From Phymorhynchus buccinoides (taxonomy: Eukaryota > Mollusca > Gastropoda > Neogastropoda > Raphitomidae): a stretch of 64,000 bases of DNA. Of the stretch, positions 55,593-64,000 are shown in pieces. Numbering within the stretch: position 1 is the first letter of the stretch; each line of letters begins with the position of its first letter. The notes under the pieces are model-generated. The model had not been told where the DNA came from. It ran no database searches and was given only the letters and a program-made list of their open reading frames with translations. The position numbers and the translations under genes were made by a program. The DNA lies in contig CM065699.1 of assembly GCA_017654935.2 (NCBI GenBank), forward strand, positions 39,346,651 through 39,410,650, written 5' to 3'.

Positions 55593-55915
55593 AATAAGCT
55601 TGAGGAAATGGGAGCAAGAACACAAGATCAAAATATAGTATCACAAAAAAGGAGGTCACACACACACACACACACACACAGACAGACACAGACAACAGAG
55701 GATATAGAGTCAAGCAGGATCAAGCAAACGATTAAGCACAATGGAAATTATTTCAAATTCCTCTTCGATCCTTCAAGAGAAGCATTAACCTACTTTTTTT
55801 CTGGAAGCAGAAGACATATTACATTAATTACCATCTAAGTGAGATATTGAAAACAGATTACTTGCACTCTGTGTAATATTATTTCCTTGAAATCCCCATA
55901 TCTCTCTCCCACTCA

Positions 55916-56159
55916 CTACAGCTTGGATGGATTCAGTTCGTTGAGGGCGTCGGCGTACAGGTCCGTCTTGTGGTTTCGCAGGCTGTCCCGGGGGAACCCC
56001 TTCTTGCCGCAGAAGGTTTGCAGAAGGTGCTCGGTGTGATGGAGAAGGAGAGAGGGCGCCACCGATGCGTCCACCATGGCCGCGGATGCTGCCTCGGGCC
56101 CCGTGAAGCGCTGACCCAACACTACCGCTTTGTGCAGAGTGGTCGGGTTGATCTTCATT
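55916..56159 (-). CDS. Enoyl-CoA delta isomerase-like, terminal exon
   Basis: The frame reads MKINPTTLHKAVVLGQRFTG, then PEAASAAMVDASV and SLRNHKTDLYADALNELNPS, KL-stop. The GQRFTGPEAASAAMVD block matches the ...(K/R)(F/M)(T)..EA...G(I/M)VD segment of the crotonase fold, where the alpha-helical C-terminal part starts. An SKL C-terminal tripeptide, read directly as SKL-stop, is a canonical peroxisomal targeting signal 1. This suggests a peroxisomal isomerase that moves double bonds of unsaturated acyl-CoA for beta-oxidation. The acceptor at 56160 (GGCCACCAG) is poor, and the frame stays open upstream (MLATR). A (TTGA)n retroelement tail begins about 15 bp away. Phase with exon 58489 does not fit directly. 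Confidence 0.8.
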
Positions 56160-56173
56160 CTGGTGGCCAACAT

Positions 56174-56260
56174 CAATCAATCAATCAATCAAAAATGTAT
56201 TGTCTTTAAAACATAAAGAAATTCTTTGTCTGGCATGCACATAAAACACACATATAAACA
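56174..56260. repeat. (ATCA)n retroelement tail next to the isomerase exon
   Basis: CATCAATCAATCAATCAATC then AAAAATGTATTGTCTTTAAA. The layout is a microsatellite-tailed non-LTR retroelement end in reverse orientation. A related GATTGATTGATTGAAACTTT is at 56910. Confidence 0.55.
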
Positions 56261-56581
56261 TAGAAATAATAAGACATGCATAACATACAGTAAGTACATC
56301 ATAAGTATTAAATTACAATGCAATATAAGACACACACACACACCACCCTCACACACACACACACACATACATAATGGCACAACAATGTTTTCGGCATATA
56401 ATAATAATACCGGTAATAATAATAATAATAATTTCATTTATATAGCGCGATGAAAAGCATGCTAAAAGCAAGCTCTCAGCGCTTTACAAACATTGATGAA
56501 ACCATATAAAAAAAATAACAAATTGACACACCATGTTTCATAACAATGATATAGAATAAAAGTAACATTATTTAATGACAC

Positions 56582-56835
<254 letters not shown>

Positions 56836-57029
56836 AGGCAGACAGAGCGTAAGGAAACAAAGAGAACATAATCAATTAGAAATCATAAGATAAAAGATAT
56901 GACGGAGAAGATTGATTGATTGAAACTTTTTAATGGGTAAAGATTTAGGCACATTGAAAGCCTTTTTTTTTTTACAAATCCGCCCGTTTAAAATAAATCA
57001 GCACAATTTATATAAATTTTTTTGTTTTG

Positions 57030-57355
<326 letters not shown>

Positions 57356-57734
57356 TGAAGGAAAAACCCCACAACAAATCCTTCGTTAGTTCCAATTTTA
57401 TTCCAAGCTTTCGAGGGGGTAACCCCTCTTTTTGACAAAGGTAGAAACACCACGTAAAAAAGACTATATATAGAGAGAGAGAGAAGAAGAAGAAGAAGAC
57501 ATTTTCATAAAGATGAGTTTTAGAATGATTCTTATCTCAGTGTCAACCTCTCTGACAGTTCTATCAAACATACTGACACACACACTATATATATATAGTA
57601 GAATTAGGATCCAGGGTATATGCGTTTTCCTGCCTGTGTGTCGGCCTACGGGCCCTAAGGTCTGCCTTTTCATGTCATCTGAGCGCGTAGGCCTTGTCGC
57701 GTATCTGTCGCTCGTGCAAATCTGTTGCTCGCTA

Positions 57735-57912
57735 CCTATGAGTCTGTATTTGCGGCATTTTGCAACATTGAACATGAACCACAAATTTCACTTTTTCCGT
57801 GGGTTAGGGATAGGGTTAGGGTTAGGTAAATGGTTCAAGTACGGAAAAAGTGAAATTTGTGAATGTCGCAAATACACACTCTCATAGTAGCGAGCGACAG
57901 ATTTGCACGAGC
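57735..57912. repeat. Foldback (family I), second copy
   Basis: Arms ACCACAAATTTCACTTTTTC and GAAAAAGTGAAATTTGTGAA around GGGTTAGGGATAGGGTTAGG. Outer arms ATTTGCGGCATT/AATGTCGCAAAT and GAGCGACAGATTTGCACG. Confidence 0.75.
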
Positions 57913-58037
57913 GACAGATTTGCACGCCACAGGCCTATCTAATCTATGTGTGTGGAAATAGCAAGCTACAAACTATTTTAGTTTTAGTGACTGCGTGCAT
58001 CCCAAAGATATAAATAAAAAGTTTGCTTTTTTGAGGT

Positions 58038-58256
58038 GTAGGGTGGCACAGAGGTAACGCGTTCGCCTTGTGTCAAGTAAACCCAAGTTCGAACCTGGGT
58101 ACAGGGGATTTTTCCTCACTTTGCACTAGGCCTTACGGTCTGAACATGGAGTTTTTCGGATGAGACGATAAACCGAGGTCCCGTGTGCCCATGTACTTAG
58201 CACACGTTAAACCCAGTGGCGACAAAAAAGTTGTCATTTGGTCAAAATTTACCCCC
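58038..58256 (+). mobile_element. tRNA-derived SINE with a conserved body
   Basis: The tRNA-like head has a pol III A box (TGGCACAGAGG, 58044-58054) and B box (AGTTCGAACC, 58086-58095). The body contains TTTTCGGATGAGACGATAAA and CCGAGGTCCCGTGTGC, a core I recognise from SINEs widespread in molluscs and other invertebrates. The tail merges into T/C-rich sequence without a clear target duplication. One copy here. Confidence 0.8.
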
Positions 58257-58488
58257 CTCCCTTCCTTCCTTATCAGTCGACAAAAATTGCATGCACAAAA
58301 AAAAAGGGTGACGCGCCTCTGGCTGCGACGCGCTCTCCAGGTGGGAGCAACCCAAATTTCACAGAGACGCCACTGTGACTATAAAAAAAATACCTATTAC
58401 CTAATAATACCTAATGCCTCACGGTAGGGGCTACTACTCGCCTTAGCATCTTGATGTTAAAGGGAGAGAACCTCCTGTGGATGAACAC

Positions 58489-58577
58489 CTCGTTCAGGCA
58501 CAGCCAGCCACGGTCAGAGTTCATGACCCGAAGGTCATGGGCCACAGCGATAATCAATCCGCCCGCGTAACAATGGC
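58489..58577 (-). CDS. Enoyl-CoA delta isomerase-like, central exon
   Basis: Acceptor GATGTTGGCAG. The split Gly codon joins exon 63722-63900 to give the oxyanion-hole/active-site stretch NGHCYAGGLIIAVAHDLRVM, then NSDRGWLCLNE. HCYAGG and AHDLRVM are hallmark crotonase motifs (H.(F/Y)AGG...A..HD.R(V/I)M), and R-GW-(I/L)CLNEV is typical of the delta isomerase subfamily. I end the exon at GAG|GTGTTC. The frame remains open to about 58412 (VFIHRRFSPFNIKMLRRVVA), so a longer exon with donor ACC|GTGAGG is possible. Confidence 0.85.
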
Positions 58578-58614
58578 CTGCCAACATCGTCAAAACAACA
58601 AAAACTCAAACATT

Positions 58615-59365
58615 AGCATGGGTGCAACTCTTTCAGTTTTACACTGATTTCAGTTTTTTTAAATTTGACCACAAACTGAATTTCAGTTTATTTTAAATTC
58701 ATCCCCCTAAACAAGCGATTTGGGGCGTTTTTCAGGCATGGGAATTGTCAGTCTTTTGGCTGATTTAAGCTTTTTTGATGGTCCTCTTCAGTCTTTTTTT
58801 TTCAAGTTTCAGCTTTTTTGATGGTCCAAGAGGACATTTATGAGATACAAAAAAAGAAGCCCAATGAGTAAAACTTAAGTTATTGGTTATAAATGAATGC
58901 AAAATGAACTAAATATATCAATCGGATCTCTAATACTGTTTTTAAGGCTTAGATAACAGAAGAAGCTTCATTTTCTGGGGGCTGTATCCCAACTTACACG
59001 GTTTTCAGTCGGTTTTTTAGTCCTTGTTCCTATGCTTGCTTCCAGAGCCCAATTTTCAGTCTTTTTTGTCTTCTCTAATTCCCATGCATGGTTTTTAACT
59101 TGGTTGTTCTATTCTGGAAGTCTCTCCCAGAAACTCTCGGGAAAAACCCCTATGGTGATAGCCATATCGTTTTCAAAACTGATGTAATAATTTTACTAAA
59201 CGTTTCGGACTCAAACTGTCTCTGTCCATCGTTGTAACTGTCTGTCTGTCTCGTTATCTCTCTCTCTTGCGTTGCCCCCCCCCGAATTATCTAACAGGAC
59301 TCCGCCCCTGTTCCCTGCTGAAGCCCTGCTTTTCAGTTTCTTTCATTTTGGGGAGTTGCACACAT
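58615..59365 (+). repeat. Dispersed repeat (family G), copy 3, longest
   Basis: TGGGTGCAACTCTTTCAG, ACAAACTGAATTTCAGTTT, CGGACTCAAACTGTCTCTGT, TCTGTCTGTCTCGTTATCTC and TTTTGGGGAGTTGCACAC. An interior 58730-59090 block is absent from the other copies. Confidence 0.7.
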
Positions 59366-59480
59366 GCATTAGTGGTAAGATCCGTATCAAGTTCAACCCC
59401 CAAAACAGAAACTATGTTGTATGAAATTTTTCAAAGAATAGAAATCATGAATTAAAAATACTAACACAGTATAGTAGAAC

Positions 59481-59760
59481 TAACATCAGGAGACACTTTT
59501 TTAGTAACAGAGTGACTAACTATTGGAACGCACTTCCTGCTCAGACAAAACTTGCACCTGATACTAACAAATTCAAAAACCTCCTGGACAAAGACCCAAA
59601 CCTTAGTAAATTAAAATACCAGTATGACTAATAGTAATAGTCTACCAAAACCGTCACAGCTGTGCCAACTCAAAAAAAAGAAAGAAAAAAAAAAAGACGC
59701 TTGAGAGGCCGCGAGGCCTAGTCGTCTTAATCTAATTGACCTGACCTATGAAAGTGGACA
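59481..59760 (+). mobile_element. 5'-truncated LINE 3' end (copy 2)
   Basis: An open frame reads NIRRHFFSNRVTNYWNALPA, then QTKLAPDTNKFKNLLDKDPN and LSKLKYQYD to a TAA at 59630. This is the C terminus of a CR1/Jockey-like reverse transcriptase ORF, followed by an A-rich region and GACGCTTGAGAGGCC. It is the intact counterpart of 865-1135. Confidence 0.7.
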
Positions 59761-60375
59761 TTGAAATTATGAAAACTCTGTAGGCCAGGCCTAAGCAGGG
59801 TAGGTAGAATAGGTCTACTGTCCGTTGTTGTCTGAATACTGTTTGTTGGTGGTGACTTCGTGAACACCCTTAAGATATTGGTTAGAATTTTAAGGTCAGT
59901 TTCCAAAATGTTGGATGAAATTTGTTTAGTGGGCACCACTGTGAGGTGTTATTTAAACACAACAAATGGCCGCAGTCTTCATCTGTTCTATCAATTGTGC
60001 AATTATGACGATAATTTAAGGAGCACGGTATAAGCTTCGAGCTTGTTGTTGCTCTAATTGTCTTTTTGTTTGATCGTTTCCGAGTGAGTGAATAAAGATT
60101 TGTTTAAACAAAAAAATGCTGGTTTTGTAAGGATTGTGTTATTACAAACTCCTGAAGTTTAGCACTCATTGGCCTACTCAATTGACAAAAATATTATGGA
60201 ACAAGGGCGTCGCCGAGCGGCAGACATGTCCGTCACCAGCAATGCCACGCACTTGCGACACCCCGTAGAGTGTCACATCCTGACACAAAATTGGAAGGGA
60301 TTCTGTCTTCTAGTTCACAAAATACAGCTTGAAGAAGAAACATATAGCGCAAAGAAGGAAATTTCGGTTTTCAAG
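59761..60375. other. Intron-like sequence, no exon recognised
   Basis: Unique-looking sequence. The open frame at 60169-60600 runs into the repeat at 60376 and has no recognised domain. Confidence 0.4.
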
Positions 60376-61210
60376 GTCACACTTCAAGGTCAAGGTCAGC
60401 ATGGTGATAATTTATGCTCGGATGTTTTCTTCTCTAGGGTATACAGTACCACACACAATCTGAAGCGCTTCTGTCAAGTACCAATGTGGACAATATGGCT
60501 TAAAACCCAATGTGTAGACCCCTACTACTTTCAAGGCCTAATGATCGCCCGGTCCGTGACCTTGACCTTGATCGGTATGCCACCATCAGAACGGGCATAA
60601 GCCAAAATACCTTCATGCCAAATTTGAAGACTCTAACACTAACGGTGTGGGAGTTATGGCCACTGAAAGATTTTCGGTTTTCAAGATCGTACGCCAAGGT
60701 CAAGGTCACGACGGCAAAATGGTTTGCGCGGATGCCTTCCTCTCATGGTGACACACCAGCACACAAAATTTGACGTGATTCTGTCAACCCGTTCGAAAGA
60801 TATCCTTGGGACAGACAGAAGGAGAAAAAAATGACCCTCCGATTTTCAGGCTCCAGCGATCTTTTTGACCTTGATCGGTATGCCCTCATCAGAACGGGCA
60901 TAAGCCAAACCACCTTCATACCAAGTTTCAATATCCTATGTTGATCGGTGCCCGAGATATGGCTAAAAATAGATTTTCGGTTTTCAAGGTCGTACGTCAA
61001 GGTCAAGGTCACGACGGCAAAATGGTTTGCGCCGATCTCTTCCTATTAAGGAGGCACACCTTCACACAAAATTTGACGCGATTCGGTGACGCGATTCGGT
61101 CCAGCGGTTCGGGAGATATCCTTGGGACAGACAGAAAAAACCCACACAAAAACCAACAACAAACAAACAAACAAACAAACAAACAGACAAACCAGACGAT
61201 CGCAATAGTC
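60376..61210. repeat. Degenerate repeat, CAAGGTCAAGGTCACGACGG
   Basis: Three related blocks (about 60376-60530, 60540-60830, 60865-61135) share CCTTGATCGGTATGCC, ATCAGAACGGGCATAAGCCA, TTTTCGGTTTTCAAG, CAAGGTCAAGGTCACGACGG and GATATCCTTGGGACAGACAG. It ends in (AAAC)n. Probably part of a retroelement; non-coding. Confidence 0.75.
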
Positions 61211-61253
61211 CGTCTTGGTGACGGACTAATAATAAAATGTTACGACGACGAAA

Positions 61254-61450
61254 ATGGTGTTTTACGTCCTCTTGGTCTGAATCAGACACATATGGGACAT
61301 TTGTAATTACAAATATGGTGGAAACAATACTGGAGGCAATGCCCGGAGGCAGTACGAAACCAGTAAAGTCCCGATTTAAAAAAAAAATACAGATAGGTGT
61401 AGCGGTGACCACGCCTCGGTTAAACCTCATCGGCTATGGCACCGCCACAT
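61254..61450 (+). repeat. Dispersed 190-bp repeat (family F)
   Basis: GTTTTACGTCCTCTTGGTCT to CTATGGCACCGCCACA; same orientation as 61670-61872, 416 bp away. Confidence 0.85.
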
Positions 61451-61669
61451 GTATGGAAAAATGAATAATAAAATGTTACCACGAGGTTATTACAGTGTCG
61501 TTCAGATAATTATGGAATGGTAGGTCTACACAATTTGCATGATGACTCCGAGCATAGGTCTATCTGTCCTGTCCCATTTTACCCCACTCCCGTTTCACTG
61601 ACCCCACCATCGGATGCATGAACTTATAATTGCTGAGCCACTCAGTCGATCATGGCTGCGAACGAACGA

Positions 61670-61872
61670 AAATGGAGTTTTACGTCCTCTTGGTCTGAAT
61701 CAGACACATATGGGACATTTGTAAATACAAATATGGTGGGAACAATACTGGAGGCAATGCCCGGAGGCAGTACGAAACCAGTAAAGTCTCGATTTAAAAA
61801 TAAATTAATACAGATAGCTGTAGCGGTGACCACGCCTCGGTTAAACCTCATCGGCTATGGCACCGCCACAAG
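61670..61872 (+). repeat. Dispersed 190-bp repeat (family F)
   Basis: Nearly identical to 61254-61450 apart from the A-rich spacer after GTAAAGTC.CGATTTAAAA. Confidence 0.85.
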
Positions 61873-62011
61873 TATTGAACTAATGATGAGCAAGTCTCGA
61901 TCATGGCTGCATCTCAACAGACGTTTTTTTTTAAAAAACAACAGAATATGTCTTTTTTTTTTAACCACAAGATCGGACTGTCCCCCATGAAAAGGTAGGA
62001 CAAACACAAGG

Positions 62012-62865
62012 CCTCTGTCCTACCAATTAATGAAAGGTCACTCGCGCAAACCGCGAAATTAGTGTCCCTTGGCTATTTGCGAACATTTCCTATTGCGCGG
62101 ATTTTCAATTTATTCAACAGGAATTGTTCGGAAATAATTAAGGGGAGTAATTTCATGGTGTGTGGAAGTGATCTTGCCTAATTCAATCGGTCAAACAGGG
62201 GAACTCACTCTATACCATCAGCTCTCGTAGTCTATCGTCTCGTGTGTTTGAGCAGACAGCACTTAGAACACCGTGCGTCATTCTAAAAAATTATGTCATT
62301 TATATTTGTACGTCACATTTTGCAAGTTTTATCAGTTTGTGGCCATGCACTGGCCCCCCCTAATTTTTTTTTATAAAAAGTGTACAAGTCGCTGACTCGC
62401 ATCCTGCGGTTTCATTCAAGCTTCGACGCCATTGTTGCATTGTTGCTATGGTGTTTGACAGAGTACTGAATGGAGGTAAGCAACTCTAATTTTCACGAAG
62501 TGCTCTCCCCTAGTTTTTTTCTCTCCGAAAATCGTGCATTGCGCATGGATACCTGGGTTTAATATGTATACATCAATCAAAGCATTCTTTTGGTTAAACA
62601 GTTAAATAGGTCAACGCCTCTTATAAAAACCCACAGTGTAGTGTGCAGGATTGTGTTTCATGGTGCTCCGAAATACCATGGAAACTATGTTTGTGCACTT
62701 TATTTTTGTCTCCCAACATTGTGTCAGCGCTACTTTGATGCAATAAACATCATACAATCGGCGCAATTGATGATACAAAAAATGGCGCAATAGGAAATGT
62801 TCGCAAACAGCCAAGGGAAATAATTTCGCGGTTTGCGCGAGTGACCTTCCATTAATTGGTAGGAC
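62012..62865. mobile_element. Non-autonomous DNA element with about 85-bp inverted ends
   Basis: TGTCCTACCAATTAATGAAA ... GTCACTCGCGCAAACCGCGA ... GGCTATTTGCGAACATTTCC at the left (62012-62102) is repeated inverted at 62780-62863. The interior (about 680 bp) has no transposase frame and is not itself inverted. Confidence 0.82.
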
Positions 62866-62879
62866 ACATTTCCAGTTTG

Positions 62880-63412
62880 GTGCACGTAACCACGGAGGGC
62901 AAAAGGAACGGTTCAAGGACACCCTCAAAGTGCCCCTGAAGGACTTTGACATCAACATTTTCTCCTGGGAAACTTTGGCCCCAAACCGATCAGCATGGCG
63001 TGGTGCAGTCACCAAGGGAGCTGCACAGTGCGAGGCTCACCGAATCGAGGCAGCCCAGGCACGTCGAGAAGCGCAAATAAATCGCACGAGCAGCAGCAAT
63101 TCTCCAACGCCAACAGACCCCCTCAACTCTCTTTCCTGTCCCCCACTGTCACAAAACCTTCAAGGCCCGCATCGGACTCATCAGTCATCTTCGTACCCAC
63201 CCCACATCCTGACCCCTCTGACATTGGAACTGTTGATGGATGGTCTCCATCCCTGGGGACGGACGGACAACTCAGAGAGCTAGCTAGCTGTCACAAAACC
63301 TTCAAGGCCCGCATCGGACTCATCAGTCATCTTCGTACCCACCCCACATCCTGAACCCCTTTGACATTGGAACTGTTGACGGATGGTCTTCATCCCTGGG
63401 GACGGACGAGCA
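62880..63412 (+). pseudogene. LINE ORF C terminus with zinc-finger tail, broken
   Basis: The frame reads RFKDTLKVPLKDFDINIFSW, then ETLAPNRSAWRGAVTKGAAQ and AQARREAQINRTS. This is the linker seen at the C terminus of a common invertebrate non-LTR reverse transcriptase, before a C2H2-like finger (HKTFKARIGLISHLRTH). An extra C in CCCCC near 63140 takes the finger out of frame. A segment of about 115 bp with the finger is then duplicated (about 63155-63270 and 63290-63408). Confidence 0.7.
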
Positions 63413-63482
63413 TCATAGGACAAATGGGGGACAATCCGATTGTGTGGCAAAAAGACACATTCGATTTTTCCCGAAAATCGAA

Positions 63483-63650
63483 TACAGTGGTACCTCCCTT
63501 ATAAGACCTTCAAAAATCATCCAAAATGAGGTCTTATAATAAGGGAGGTAATTTTAATACTTACAAAGAAGGGCAATGTCTCAGAGAATAGGTCTTATAT
63601 ATGGGAGGGAGTCTTATAATGGGAGGTCTTATAAGGGAGGTTCCACTGTA
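63483..63650. mobile_element. Complete TACAGTGG MITE (family E)
   Basis: TACAGTGGTACCTCCCTTAT to its inverse ATAAGGGAGGTTCCACTGTA, 168 bp. The interior has repeated GGTCTTATAA/GGGAGG motifs. Same family as both gap-edge fragments. Confidence 0.85.
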
Positions 63651-63721
63651 TTGACAAGGTCGCAAGTAAGTAAAGGAGTAATTAAAATCGACGCGATTGA
63701 GATGCACCATCGATCAGTCAC

Positions 63722-63900
63722 CATTGATGGCAGCAGCGGTGGGCAGAGGGAAGGTGAGCAGTCGACTGAGGAAACTGGACAGGGCGTGGTAAAAGTGCGC
63801 CAGGCTCCCGGCGTCCAGCGAGTCCATCCAAGCTGTGTCCAGTCCATTGCTGTAGAATTTGCCCACTCCCGTGGTCACCACACCCTGACACCTAGAGTTT
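63722..63900 (-). CDS. Enoyl-CoA delta isomerase-like, upstream exon
   Basis: A 179-nt exon between CACCCTTTCAG and CAATG|GTGACT. It encodes NSRCQGVVTTGVGKFYSNGL, then DTAWMDSLDAGSLAHFYHAL and SSFLSRLLTFPLPTAAAIN. The VVTTG.GKF(Y/F)SNGLD motif is the first oxyanion-hole region of the crotonase fold, and PLPTAAAING leads into the next exon in phase. It starts mid-codon, so upstream exon(s) lie beyond 64000. With the exons at 58489 and 55916 this gives most of the catalytic domain. The call rests on family motifs; isomerase is favoured over hydratase by RGWLCLNE and the C terminus. Confidence 0.87.
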
Positions 63901-64000
63901 CTGAAAGGGTGGTGGGGGTGGGTGGGGTGGATACAATGACTTCAACTTCAACTTTGTTTTATTTGTTCTCATTATATAATATAGGAGCTTGCCATGGCCT

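Noticed and set aside
58038..58112. Functional tRNA gene
   Set aside because: A and B boxes are present, but the acceptor stem does not pair and the sequence continues into a SINE body.
61670..61851. Minus-strand RDFTGFVLPPGIASSIVPTIFV frame, present at several sites, as a gene family
   Set aside because: It is the translation of the family F dispersed repeat; copies have stops and no extension outside the repeat.
62590..62793. Transposase inside the 62012-62865 element
   Set aside because: The longest frame is under 70 codons and has no catalytic motif.

Overview
The window looks like nuclear DNA of a lophotrochozoan animal, most likely a gastropod mollusc. Genes are split into short exons with GT/AG borders and kilobase introns. 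The intervening DNA is full of MITE-like foldbacks, microsatellite-tailed non-LTR retroelement ends, a tRNA-derived SINE, a DIRS retrotransposon and minisatellites. There is no operon structure, bacterial gene, CRISPR array or rRNA. Two runs of 500 N (20810-21309, 51001-51500) are assembly gaps. The taxon is inferred; no sequence here names a species.

Layout. (1) 1-9.8 kb: no gene recognised; dispersed repeats, foldbacks and a LINE 3' end. (2) 9.8-30 kb: exons of one or more unrecognised minus-strand genes. Three exons (18938-19013, 17605-17744, 9844-10098) join in phase and end in a stop. A 6.07-kb DIRS retrotransposon (10122-16192) sits in the last intron, 23 bp before the final exon. (3) 30.7-47.5 kb: plus-strand arrestin-domain gene (ARRDC/alpha-arrestin type). 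Five exons with matching phases (30750, 33323, 35460, 37325, 40922) cover the arrestin N and C domains, followed by a Pro/Ala-rich exon (45078) and a possible terminal exon (47239). The first N-domain exon was not found. The introns hold several kilobases of tandem repeats. (4) 47.5-55.9 kb: repeats, nested MITEs and one weak exon candidate. (5) 55.9-63.9 kb: three minus-strand exons of an enoyl-CoA hydratase/isomerase (crotonase) family gene, closest to enoyl-CoA delta isomerase; its 5' end lies beyond the window.

The most unusual structure is at two arrestin exons (30750 and 40922). Intronic tandem repeats there run into the 3' splice site, so the acceptor and the first few exon bases are copied upstream as decoy acceptors. 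Other points of interest are a roughly 60-bp hairpin inserted in a piggyBac-like MITE, a 757-bp palindrome with another foldback at its core, a satellite grown from the end of a transposon, and a DIRS element whose only visible coding break is a 5-bp tandem duplication in its recombinase.

The genes have no evident functional link. The arrestin-like protein would act as a cytosolic trafficking or ubiquitin-ligase adaptor, the isomerase in fatty-acid beta-oxidation. Family letters for repeats are labels for this window only; no database search was possible.
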